A stretch of 64,000 nt of DNA from Streptococcus suis (GTDB taxonomy: Bacteria > Bacillota > Bacilli > Lactobacillales > Streptococcaceae). The stretch spans positions 124,001 through 188,000 of the forward strand of contig NZ_JAEUXI010000003.1 in assembly GCF_016775005.1 (NCBI RefSeq), written 5' to 3'. The notes under the pieces are model-generated. The model did not search any database. It was not told the origin of the DNA and worked only from the letters and a program-made list of their open reading frames with translations. The position numbers were made by a program, and so were the translations under genes. Shown here piece by piece: positions 45,481 to 52,350 of the stretch. Every line of letters starts with the position of its first letter. Positions within the stretch are counted from its first letter, which is position 1.

Positions 45481-45628
45481 CTAACTATCTTTTTGAATTT
45501 GACTATCAGTCATTTAGCAATTGATGAGTAACAGTTGTTCCCGATTACCCTACTATCAAACATTTCTGAGCATGGTAATCGTTTTTCTCTTAATTTCATG
45601 GTCTGTGGAAAACTAATTTCAGTGCATA

Positions 45629-45913
45629 TCAAAAACCATAGAAATATTCCATGCCAGTTGGTGGGATTTTGGTAATAGATGCTTTTGCCCAAATACCTGC
45701 GCCTTGGCGTTGACGGTTTTCATGTTGCCCATTTTTTACAGTAGCGGTATGAGAACGTGTTGGATGATGGTAGTTGGAATACCCGTAGGTTCCTGTCCAT
45801 CCAACTCCATAATGCCATTCACCACCATCGACAAAATCTGCAAAGGCGACTGTGGATACCATTAAACTACAAGCAATTCTCAAGGCAAAACCTAATTTAG
45901 CAAACTTTTTCAT
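45629..45913 (-). CDS. Lactococcin-972-like bacteriocin precursor
   Basis: A 94-residue secreted peptide. Signal peptide residues 1-25 (positively charged start KKFAK, hydrophobic core, AFA cleavage), then a 69-residue mature part rich in Gly, Tyr, Trp and His. Family marks are GGEWHYGVG near the mature N-terminus, YSNYHHPTRSHTATV in the middle, WAKASITK, and an aromatic end MEYFYGF. No cysteines occur in the mature part and no double-glycine leader is used, as in lactococcin 972, which goes through Sec and blocks septum formation by binding lipid II. Start ATG 45913 has AAGGAAAA upstream. The next genes encode the expected membrane/ATPase pair. Confidence 0.88.
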   Translation of the reverse strand: MKKFAKLGFALRIACSLMVSTVAFADFVDGGEWHYGVGWTGTYGYSNYHHPTRSHTATVKNGQHENRQRQGAGIWAKASITKIPPTGMEYFYGF

Positions 45914-46011
45914 GATAATTTTCCTTAGTTTCCAGTCATTTTCCTCCTTTCCAGAGTGGTGAGATGGTGGTATCTTATTTATTTGTTGATAATTGGTAAC
46001 GACCATGACCA

Positions 46012-46092
46012 CTAGCCACCGCCTAGGAGGTGTGGAACCATGAGGATTGCTAGGTAAGCTAAAAGCAAGAGATAGTTTTTCCAAGTTTTCAT
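46012..46092 (-). CDS. Short hydrophobic peptide, candidate pheromone precursor
   Basis: A 26-codon gene found by reading the minus strand. It begins MKTWKNY, has a hydrophobic core LLLLAYLAILMV, and ends PHLLGGG. An ideal AGGAGG (46100-46105) lies 7 nt before the ATG. It is divergent from an Rgg-family gene 107 bp away and upstream of the bacteriocin gene on the same strand (98-nt gap). Short hydrophobic peptides (SHP) of streptococci have this size, a charged start, a hydrophobic core, often a C-terminal GG, and this divergent position relative to rgg. Mature pheromones come from the C-terminal 8-10 residues. The role is inferred from layout. Confidence 0.72.
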   Translation of the reverse strand: MKTWKNYLLLLAYLAILMVPHLLGGG

Positions 46093-46105
46093 AAGAGGAC
46101 CTCCT

Positions 46106-46188
46106 ATCATTTTGTTTGTTTTTATTTACTATTATGGTATCATGTAGTAAATGTGATTGATGAAAACGTAAACATTTCTCACAGTTTT
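46106..46188. promoter_or_regulatory. Divergent rgg / peptide-bacteriocin promoter region with a cre
   Basis: TGAAAACGTAAACA (46161-46174) fits the cre consensus TGNAANCGNWNNCA at every fixed base and is preceded by A. On the minus strand a CATAAT -10 (46131-46136) has only CAATCA at -35, as expected for an activator-dependent promoter, and the cre lies just upstream of it. On the plus strand TTGTTT (46116-46121), 16 bp, TATCAT (46138-46143) is a possible rgg promoter; the two overlap. Confidence 0.65.
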
Positions 46189-46199
46189 AGGAGGTTATG

Positions 46200-47066
46200 A
46201 TGAGGTGGGATTTTGGAACAGTCTTAAAAGAGATTCGCAAATCAAAAGGGCTTAGCCAGCAGGAAGTTTGTGGGAAGGCTTTGTCACGGACAACCCTATC
46301 AAAAATTGAAAACAACAAAGAATACCCGACCATTGCTCACTTTTCCCATATTCTTCGTCAGTTGGATATGACCTTTGCAGAGTTTGACTATATCTGCCAT
46401 GCCTATCAGCCTTCGGAGCGTTCTTCTATCATCCATCGCTTTGAAAATCTGAGAGGACAATTTTTTTCTGAATCAGACTGTCAGGATTTTTTGTACCAAG
46501 TAGAGCAGTATTTGAAGAGGCAAGAAGATATACGGGTTCAGCGGATAGAACAGCAACTACGCTTAATCTTATCTATTTATCAAACAGGAGATAGGGAGCG
46601 TACCAGACAGTTGGGACAAGCACTCTGGAAGGAATTGGAGAAGTCAGATACTTGGTATTTAGCTGATTTTCGTAAGTTGGGGTTGGTACTTCCTATCATT
46701 CCTGTATCTCATTTGAAAGGCTTTGTGGATAAAATCTTGCTTTCCTTGGACAAGTATAAGGACTTCAGAGATGTACAGGTTAGTCAGTTTGCTTTTCTCT
46801 ATAATCTATCGACCGTTTTGCTGAAAAATGGGGAGTATCAACTTTGTGTTTCAGTAATGGAGAGAGTTTACACCATGGCTCAGGAAAGTATGCGGATTGA
46901 TTATGTAGGCATGGCCAATGTCCGTATGGGCATCTTTCAGCAGGATAGAGGGATGGTGGACCAGGGGCTTGCTATTCTTCGAGCCGCAGACTTGCTAGAG
47001 ATGGTTGAACAGTTGGAGCAAGAAGTCGAGGAGTATTGGGAGATTTTTGGCTCGGAAGAGGTTTGA
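46200..47066 (+). CDS. Rgg/MutR-family transcriptional regulator
   Basis: A 288-residue protein: N-terminal HTH (about 5-60; KGLSQQEVCGKALSRTTLSKIE is cut here as KGLSQQEVCGKAL then SRTTLSKIE), then a long alpha-helical TPR-like domain that in this family binds short peptides. Such proteins control competence, virulence and bacteriocin genes. ATG 46200 is 5 nt from AGGAGG; ATG 46197 is too close. Divergent from a 26-residue hydrophobic peptide gene and the bacteriocin operon, which are its likely partner and target. Confidence 0.88.
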   Translation: MRWDFGTVLKEIRKSKGLSQQEVCGKALSRTTLSKIENNKEYPTIAHFSHILRQLDMTFAEFDYICHAYQPSERSSIIHRFENLRGQFFSESDCQDFLYQVEQYLKRQEDIRVQRIEQQLRLILSIYQTGDRERTRQLGQALWKELEKSDTWYLADFRKLGLVLPIIPVSHLKGFVDKILLSLDKYKDFRDVQVSQFAFLYNLSTVLLKNGEYQLCVSVMERVYTMAQESMRIDYVGMANVRMGIFQQDRGMVDQGLAILRAADLLEMVEQLEQEVEEYWEIFGSEEV

Positions 47067-47093
47067 ACTGCTTGAGCTAGTTTATATTTGTAG

Positions 47094-47117
47094 CACCTGT
47101 AGGTCAGGTGTTTTTTT
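47094..47117 (+). terminator. Terminator of the rgg gene
   Basis: CACCTG / CAGGTG stem with a 5-nt loop and seven T. Confidence 0.85.
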
Positions 47118-47148
47118 GCTGAAAATCGCAGCCTTTGATGAATTAGTG

Positions 47149-47154
47149 TATAAT
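47149..47154 (+). promoter_or_regulatory. -10 box giving a leaderless transcript
   Basis: TATAAT ends 6 nt before ATG 47161; sequence TATAATAGACCTATGA is identical to that at tadA. Confidence 0.6.
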
Positions 47155-47160
47155 AGACCT

Positions 47161-47676
47161 ATGAAAAGACTGAGCGTTCGAGTTGAATTATTTCCCCTAA
47201 AAAAAGAAGAAATCCTTGCCTACTTAGATGACAAGGGGATTTTGGTAAATGCCTATTTCAAGACCTACCTAGCTCATCCAACTTATCAAGAAGTGGTGGA
47301 GAAACAGAAGTGTTTAGTTGAGATTGTCAGTCTAGCTGATATGGGATTTGATCGGGAAGCAACTGCTCCTCAGATAGAGGAGAGAGCCGTGGAGATTGGT
47401 TATCAATTACCACCAGCTCATCTGGGAGTTTATCTTCGGCTGGCCTTGTTGAAACAGGAAGTTAGTCAAGATAATATTCTGTCCCAAGGAAAATCACCAG
47501 ACGGAGCCATTTGCCTGCTATCGCCTCAGTTGGAAGAAGAATTCGCCTTCCCTCGCAGTGTCTATCTCCGTAAGGTTGACCAAGACTTGTGGCTACGTGC
47601 AGCCCGCTTTGATGACGAGTACGCCTTTCCCTTAACAACACTTTTTGCATTTGTGACGAAAAATGCGAATGAATAA
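47161..47676 (+). CDS. Conserved hypothetical protein upstream of dut
   Basis: A 171-residue soluble protein with no motif I recognise (start KRLSVRVELFPLKKEEILAYL). The frame stays open 52 codons further upstream, but that part overlaps the rgg terminator and the promoter, so ATG 47161 is taken as the start. It seems to be translated from a leaderless mRNA. It lies 28 nt before dut and may be co-transcribed. Confidence 0.7.
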   Translation: MKRLSVRVELFPLKKEEILAYLDDKGILVNAYFKTYLAHPTYQEVVEKQKCLVEIVSLADMGFDREATAPQIEERAVEIGYQLPPAHLGVYLRLALLKQEVSQDNILSQGKSPDGAICLLSPQLEEEFAFPRSVYLRKVDQDLWLRAARFDDEYAFPLTTLFAFVTKNANE

Positions 47677-47704
47677 AAAGAAGAAAATGATGTAAGGAGT
47701 TCTT

Positions 47705-48148
47705 ATGAAAATCCGTGGATTCGAACTGGTCAGCCAGTTTACTGATGAAAATTTATTGCCAAAACGTGAGACAGCCCACGCAGCAGGTTACGACTTGAAA
47801 GCTGCGGAGACGGTCAGCTTGGAGCCAGGTGAGATTAAGCTGGTTCCAACGGGTGTCAAGGCCTATATGCAGGCCAATGAGGTCCTCTATCTCTACGACC
47901 GTTCGTCTAACCCTCGCAAGAAGGGATTGGTCCTGATTAACTCGGTTGGGGTTATCGACGGCGATTACTATGGCAATCCAGCTAATGAAGGTCATATCTT
48001 TGCTCAGATGCGAAACATCACAGAGGAAACTGTCGTGGTGGAAGCCGGCGAGCGGATCGTACAGGCTGTTTTCGCACCCTTCCTCTTGGCTGACGGCGAC
48101 CAGGCTGACGGTGTTCGGACGGGCGGATTTGGCTCGACGGGGAAATAG
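47705..48148 (+). CDS. dut: dUTP diphosphatase
   Basis: A 147-residue trimeric dUTPase, which hydrolyses dUTP and so keeps uracil out of DNA. Motif 1 AAGYDLKA, the substrate loop INSVGVIDGDYYGNP, and the C-terminal arm RTGGFGSTGK are present. Its stop TAG is in the same frame as radA, which follows without a normal start codon (see radA). Confidence 0.95.
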   Translation: MKIRGFELVSQFTDENLLPKRETAHAAGYDLKAAETVSLEPGEIKLVPTGVKAYMQANEVLYLYDRSSNPRKKGLVLINSVGVIDGDYYGNPANEGHIFAQMRNITEETVVVEAGERIVQAVFAPFLLADGDQADGVRTGGFGSTGK

Positions 48149-48157
48149 GAGGAAATC

Positions 48158-49522
48158 ATCATCGCTAAGAAAAAAACAACCTTTGTCTGTCAATCCTGCG
48201 AGTACCACTCCCCCAAGTATCTGGGCCGTTGCCCTAACTGTGGCTCCTGGTCTAGCTTTATCGAGGAAGTGGAAGTCGCTGAAGTCAAGAACGAGCGGGT
48301 CAGTCTGACAGGTGAGAAGACCCGTCCCATGAAACTCAATGAAGTTTCCTCCATTCAAGTGGCTCGTACTAAGACCAACATGGAAGAGTTCAACCGCGTC
48401 CTCGGTGGCGGTGTGGTGCCAGGAAGTCTGGTCCTGATCGGAGGCGATCCAGGGATTGGCAAATCCACCCTGCTTTTACAGGTATCTACCCAGCTTTCTA
48501 CTATTGGCACGGTCCTCTATGTGTCGGGGGAAGAATCTGCCCAGCAGATTAAGTTGCGGGCGGAGCGTTTGGGCGACATCGATAGCGAGTTCTATCTCTA
48601 TGCGGAGACCAATATGCAGAGCATTCGGACCGAGATTGAGAAGATTCAGCCAGATTTCCTGATTATCGACTCTATCCAGACCATTATGAGCCCTGACATC
48701 TCCAGCGTGCAAGGCTCTGTCAGTCAGGTCCGTGAAGTAACCAATGAACTCATGCAGATTGCCAAGACCAACAACATCGCAACATTCATCGTCGGCCACA
48801 TGACCAAGGAAGGAACCCTGGCTGGACCGCGGACCTTGGAGCATATGGTGGATACTGTTCTCTATTTTGAGGGCGAGCGACAGCACACCTTTCGTATCTT
48901 GCGGGCGGTCAAAAACCGCTTTGGCTCCACCAACGAAATCGGCATTTTTGAGATGCAGTCGCAGGGTTTGGTCGAAGTCCTCAATCCGAGCGAGGTCTTT
49001 CTAGAAGAGCGTCTGGACGGGGCGACTGGCTCTGCGATTGTCGTGACCATGGAGGGCACCCGCCCTATCCTTGCCGAAGTGCAGGCCCTGGTGACGCCGA
49101 CCATGTTTGGCAATGCCAAGCGGACCACTACAGGCTTGGATTTCAACCGTGCCAGCTTGATTATGGCGGTTTTGGAAAAACGGGCAGGCCTGCTCCTCCA
49201 AAACCAAGATGCCTACCTTAAGTCAGCAGGCGGTGTCAAACTGGATGAGCCAGCTATTGACCTAGCGGTCGCAGTTGCCCTTGCCTCCAGTTACAAGGAT
49301 AAGCCAACCAACCCACAAGAGTGCTTTATAGGCGAAATCGGTCTGACAGGTGAAATCCGCCGCGTCAATCGGATTGAACAACGGATTAACGAGGCCGCCA
49401 AATTGGGCTTTACCAAGGTCTATGCCCCCAAAAATTCCCTGACAGGTATCAAGGTCCCCAAGGAAATCACGGTTATCGGCGTGACTACCATTGGCGAAGT
49501 CTTGCAGAAAGTGTTCAACTGA
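48158..49522 (+). CDS. radA: DNA repair protein RadA with ATC start codon
   Basis: About 454 residues. A C4 zinc finger (CQSC...CPNC, residues about 11-31), a RecA-like ATPase with Walker [10 protein letters not shown], the RadA motif KNRFG and a C-terminal Lon-like domain. It is a branch-migration helicase in recombination and transformation. Between the in-frame dut stop (48146-48148) and the zinc finger there is no ATG, GTG or TTG: the codons run GAG GAA ATC ATC ATC GCT AAG. AGGAGG at 48147-48152 points to ATC 48158 (5-nt spacing) or ATC 48161. The first standard start (GTG 48269) would delete the whole zinc finger, so I infer initiation at ATC. Confidence 0.88.
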   Translation: MIAKKKTTFVCQSCEYHSPKYLGRCPNCGSWSSFIEEVEVAEVKNERVSLTGEKTRPMKLNEVSSIQVARTKTNMEEFNRVLGGGVVPGSLVLIGGDPGIGKSTLLLQVSTQLSTIGTVLYVSGEESAQQIKLRAERLGDIDSEFYLYAETNMQSIRTEIEKIQPDFLIIDSIQTIMSPDISSVQGSVSQVREVTNELMQIAKTNNIATFIVGHMTKEGTLAGPRTLEHMVDTVLYFEGERQHTFRILRAVKNRFGSTNEIGIFEMQSQGLVEVLNPSEVFLEERLDGATGSAIVVTMEGTRPILAEVQALVTPTMFGNAKRTTTGLDFNRASLIMAVLEKRAGLLLQNQDAYLKSAGGVKLDEPAIDLAVAVALASSYKDKPTNPQECFIGEIGLTGEIRRVNRIEQRINEAAKLGFTKVYAPKNSLTGIKVPKEITVIGVTTIGEVLQKVFN

Positions 49523-49533
49523 TGAAATCATTC

Positions 49534-49563
49534 GGGAGTGACAGCTAGTCGCTCCTCTTTTTG
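49534..49563 (+). terminator. Terminator of dut-radA
   Basis: GGAGTGAC / GTCGCTCC stem (one G-T pair) with a T-rich tail. Confidence 0.75.
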
Positions 49564-49600
49564 CGACAAATGGTCGGGAATGTGATACGCTAGGTCTAAC

Positions 49601-49625
49601 CTATTTCTGAAAATTTCAGAAATTC
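49601..49625 (+). promoter_or_regulatory. Two overlapping CodY-like boxes before the carbonic anhydrase gene
   Basis: CTATTTCTGAAAATT (49601-49615) and AAATTTCAGAAATTC (49611-49625) each match 12 of 15 positions of AATTTTCWGAAAATT and overlap by 5 nt, an arrangement known for CodY sites. A possible promoter (TTGCGA 49561-49566 and extended -10 TGTGATACG) lies just upstream. Confidence 0.5.
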
Positions 49626-49645
49626 TCATCAGACAAGGAGGTCCT

Positions 49646-50140
49646 ATGTCTTATTTTCAAAACTTTATGAAGGCCAACAAGGCCTATGTTGACCTGCATG
49701 GTGATTACCATTTGCCTCTTCGTCCAAAGACCAAGGTGGCTATCGTGACCTGTATGGACTCACGGCTTCACGTGGCGCAGGCCTTGGGCTTGGCTCTGGG
49801 TGATGCCCACATTTTGCGGAATGCAGGCGGGCGCGTGACGGAGGACATGATTCGCTCGCTAGTCATTTCCCAGCAGCAGCTCGGAACAAGGGAAATCGTG
49901 GTGCTCCACCATACAGACTGCGGTGCCCAGACCTTTACCAATGAGGACTTTGCAATCCAACTCAAACGGGATTTGGGAGTGGATGTGGCTGGTCAGGACT
50001 TTCTTCCTTTTACAGACATTGAAGAAAGCGTGCGGGAGGATATTGCTCTCTTGAAACAATCTCCGCTCATACCTGACGACGTTGAAATTTTTGGTGCGGT
50101 TTATGATGTGGATACGGGTCGTATGACAGAAGTTCGATAG
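49646..50140 (+). CDS. Beta-class carbonic anhydrase
   Basis: A 164-residue zinc enzyme that hydrates CO2 to bicarbonate. Zinc ligands are seen in CMDSRLHV (first Cys and the Asp-Arg pair) and HHTDCG (His and Cys). Length fits the short beta class. Bicarbonate feeds carboxylations in amino acid, nucleotide and fatty acid synthesis. RBS AAGGAGG. Confidence 0.93.
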   Translation: MSYFQNFMKANKAYVDLHGDYHLPLRPKTKVAIVTCMDSRLHVAQALGLALGDAHILRNAGGRVTEDMIRSLVISQQQLGTREIVVLHHTDCGAQTFTNEDFAIQLKRDLGVDVAGQDFLPFTDIEESVREDIALLKQSPLIPDDVEIFGAVYDVDTGRMTEVR

Positions 50141-50142
50141 TA

Positions 50143-50167
50143 AAACTGGGGAAAACCAGTTTTTTTA
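50143..50167 (+). terminator. Terminator of the carbonic anhydrase gene
   Basis: AAACTGG / CCAGTTT stem with a T run. Confidence 0.85.
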
Positions 50168-50195
50168 TGAAGCAAAATACTTCGCTAAAAAATCC

Positions 50196-50224
50196 TTGAC
50201 AAAGATTGGTAGATGGTTTAAAAT
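50196..50224 (+). promoter_or_regulatory. Promoter of the AIM24 gene
   Basis: TTGACA (50196-50201), 17-bp spacer, TAAAAT (50219-50224). Confidence 0.75.
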
Positions 50225-50261
50225 TGTGTTATAACAATAATACAAAAAGTGAGGACCTCTT

Positions 50262-51017
50262 ATGTCAGACAACCGTATGAAATACACAATTGATAGCAAT
50301 ATGCAATTTCCTTTGGTTGAAATTGCTTTGGAAGCGGGCGAGTCTGCTTACATCCAACAGGGAAGCATGGTTTACCATACACCGAGCGTGACCTTAAATA
50401 CTAAGCTCAACGCCCGTGGTGGTTCAGGACTTGGTAAGTTGATGGGAGCCATCGGTCGTTCCATGGTATCGGGTGAGTCCATGTTCCTTACCCAAGCCAT
50501 TTCAAATGGGAATGATGGCAAAATCGCTCTGGCTCCATCTGTGCCCGGTCAAGTTATTGCCCTTGAACTAGGTGCCAAACAGTACCGTCTTAATGACGGA
50601 GCCTTCCTGGCTTTGGATGGTTCTGCCCAGTATAAAATGGAGCGTCAAAGTGTTGGCCGTGCCTTCTTTGGTGGCCAAGGTGGACTCTTTGTCATGACAA
50701 CAGAGGGTGAGGGTACTCTTTTGGCCAATGCCTTTGGTTCCATCAAGAAAATTGAGCTAACAGGTGGAAGCATTACCATTGATAATGCTCATGTCGTTGC
50801 ATGGAGCCGTGACCTCAATTATGATATTCATCTAGAAAACGGCTTCCTTCAGTCTATTGGTACTGGTGAAGGGATTGTCAATACCTTCTCAGGCTATGGG
50901 GAAATCTATGTGCAAAGCTTGAATATTGAAACATTTGCCCAAGTCATCGGCAGCCATATTGTCACAGGTGGCGATGGCGGTGGTGGAAGTACATCACTTC
51001 TTGATGCGATTTTCTAA
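50262..51017 (+). CDS. AIM24 / TIGR00266-family protein
   Basis: A 251-residue protein of the widespread AIM24-like family with repeated beta-strand segments (VEIALEAGESAYIQQGSMVYH, named by position about 14-34; GGGGxxR-type NARGGSGLGKLMGAIGR). It ends in a Gly-rich GGDGGGGSTS segment. The biochemical role of the family is unknown in bacteria. Strong own promoter and own terminator. Confidence 0.85.
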   Translation: MSDNRMKYTIDSNMQFPLVEIALEAGESAYIQQGSMVYHTPSVTLNTKLNARGGSGLGKLMGAIGRSMVSGESMFLTQAISNGNDGKIALAPSVPGQVIALELGAKQYRLNDGAFLALDGSAQYKMERQSVGRAFFGGQGGLFVMTTEGEGTLLANAFGSIKKIELTGGSITIDNAHVVAWSRDLNYDIHLENGFLQSIGTGEGIVNTFSGYGEIYVQSLNIETFAQVIGSHIVTGGDGGGGSTSLLDAIF

Positions 51018-51022
51018 GATGG

Positions 51023-51046
51023 AACCAGCTTCGGCTGGTTTTTTTA
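51023..51046 (+). terminator. Terminator of the AIM24 gene
   Basis: AACCAGC / GCTGGTT stem closed by a stable TTCG tetraloop, with seven T. Confidence 0.92.
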
Positions 51047-51059
51047 CTTATCTTTCGTC

Positions 51060-51127
51060 ACCACTTACCAGGCATTTTTTACCACTTACTAAAAAGCCCT
51101 TGTCTTCACACCATAGCCTGATATAAT
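51060..51127 (+). promoter_or_regulatory. LytTR-type direct repeats and promoter
   Basis: ACCACTTACCA (51060-51070) and ACCACTTACTA (51081-51091) are direct repeats exactly 21 bp apart, just before TTGTCT (51100-51105), 16 bp, TATAAT (51122-51127). Direct repeats one or two helical turns apart upstream of the -35 are the usual target of LytTR proteins. The gene after it encodes one, so it likely controls itself. Confidence 0.75.
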
Positions 51128-51154
51128 AGGTATATCAAATGAAAGGGAGGTCTT

Positions 51155-51601
51155 ATGAAAGTTCGGATTGAATTAGATGACAGCTTAGAACAAGTCGAAG
51201 TGATTATCAGAAGCAATCAGTTAGGACCAGAGTTGGAACAAATCCAGCAAGCACTGAGTCGCCTGAGTCGTCCTAGCCTGGTTTTTTACAAGGGCACTAG
51301 TGAGTATTTCTTGAAACTAGAAGACCTACTCTTTTTTGAAACCGATGGGACTAAGCTGATGGGGCATACTAGAGATGACGCCTATGAAGTCAAGATGAAG
51401 CTCTATGAACTGGAAGATTGTCTCCCTGCTCATTTTTGCCGGGTTTCCAAGTCAACCATTGCCAATAGCAAGGCCATCTACTCGCTGGACAAGTCCTTTT
51501 CAGGGACTAGCCGGATTTCCTTTTATAAGACCCACAAGGAGGTCCATGTGTCGCGGCATTATTACCATTTATTAAAAGAGAAGTTACAGGAAATGAGGTA
51601 G
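51155..51601 (+). CDS. LytTR-family DNA-binding regulator
   Basis: A 148-residue protein: a short N-terminal part (about 1-45) and a LytTR domain (about 48-148) with the family sequence FLKLEDLLFFETDG, CRVSKSTIAN and HVSRHYYHLLKEKL. No receiver domain, so it belongs to the LytTR systems paired with a membrane partner instead of a kinase. Followed after 4 nt by a membrane protein gene; the pair forms one operon. Confidence 0.9.
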   Translation: MKVRIELDDSLEQVEVIIRSNQLGPELEQIQQALSRLSRPSLVFYKGTSEYFLKLEDLLFFETDGTKLMGHTRDDAYEVKMKLYELEDCLPAHFCRVSKSTIANSKAIYSLDKSFSGTSRISFYKTHKEVHVSRHYYHLLKEKLQEMR

Positions 51602-51605
51602 GACG

Positions 51606-52265
51606 ATGAAAAAATATGGTTTAGGAATTGCTCTGCTGGTCTTGGCAGGCTTGGTTCTGTTTAGGGATTCACTAGGTTTGCATTTGGCCATGCCCTTTTG
51701 GACCACTGTCTGGTTTGTTTTAACTTTTGTGACTGGTTTTCACCGCTTGGTGAAGCTGGATTGGCTTGCCAGTATCTTTTGTTTTGGTCTAGCTTTTATA
51801 GCAGTGAACTCTGCCTATGAATGGGTGGAATTTGGGACCTGGAATATGGTTCTGTCACTTGTCCTGCTGTGCCTTGGTTTGAAACTGATTTTTAAACCGA
51901 AGAAGCGCAGACCAACTCATGGAGTTGGTACAGGGGTGATTGGCGACAAGGGTAGGGAAATAGCTTTTGGCTCCTCTACTCGCTATATTCATGAGGAAAA
52001 TTTTACCTACGATAGTGTGGAGGTGGCCTTTGGCTCCAGTATGGTTTACTTTGATCAGGCGATTATTCTGGGCGATACGGCTGAATTTCATATCGATGCG
52101 GCCTTCGCGTCAGTTGATCTGTATCTGCCTGCTAACTGGCAAGCTGTTGTACAAGTAGACAGCGCCTTGTCAACCACTAATAATTATGCATCTGAGCCAA
52201 AAGAAAAGATTCTTTTGGTAACTGGTGACCTAGCCTTCTCAAGCTTAACCATTTATTCTATATAA
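51606..52265 (+). CDS. LiaF-like membrane protein, partner of the LytTR regulator
   Basis: A 219-residue protein with four spans in the first 100 residues, a basic KPKKRR stretch, and a cytoplasmic beta-rich domain (IAFGSSTRYI...VEVAFGSSMVYFD, then AAFASVDLYLP) like the C-terminal domain of LiaF/VraT-type proteins. These act as membrane inhibitors sensing envelope stress. Its tight coupling to the LytTR gene suggests that it holds the regulator inactive. Confidence 0.75.
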   Translation: MKKYGLGIALLVLAGLVLFRDSLGLHLAMPFWTTVWFVLTFVTGFHRLVKLDWLASIFCFGLAFIAVNSAYEWVEFGTWNMVLSLVLLCLGLKLIFKPKKRRPTHGVGTGVIGDKGREIAFGSSTRYIHEENFTYDSVEVAFGSSMVYFDQAIILGDTAEFHIDAAFASVDLYLPANWQAVVQVDSALSTTNNYASEPKEKILLVTGDLAFSSLTIYSI

Positions 52266-52315
52266 AGGATGAAGAGGAAAGTCTTTCCAGGCTCCTCTGT
52301 AAGATAAAATATCTG

Positions 52316-52330
52316 AATATTCTGAAAATA
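52316..52330 (+). promoter_or_regulatory. CodY-like box before the MFS gene
   Basis: AATATTCTGAAAATA matches 13 of 15 positions of the CodY consensus, 20 nt before the ATG, next to the RBS. Confidence 0.5.
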
Positions 52331-52350
52331 AAACAAAGAAAGGGATTATC

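Noticed and set aside
45510-45692. 60-residue ORF next to the bacteriocin gene
   Set aside because: It overlaps the bacteriocin 3' end out of frame and lacks an RBS.
45629-46084. 151-residue minus-strand ORF as the bacteriocin gene
   Set aside because: The first 57 codons have no homology or RBS and run through the peptide gene in another frame; ATG 45913 starts a proper signal peptide.
48269-49522. RadA starting at GTG 48269
   Set aside because: It would remove the C4 zinc finger, and there is no RBS; the AGGAGG lies about 115 nt earlier.
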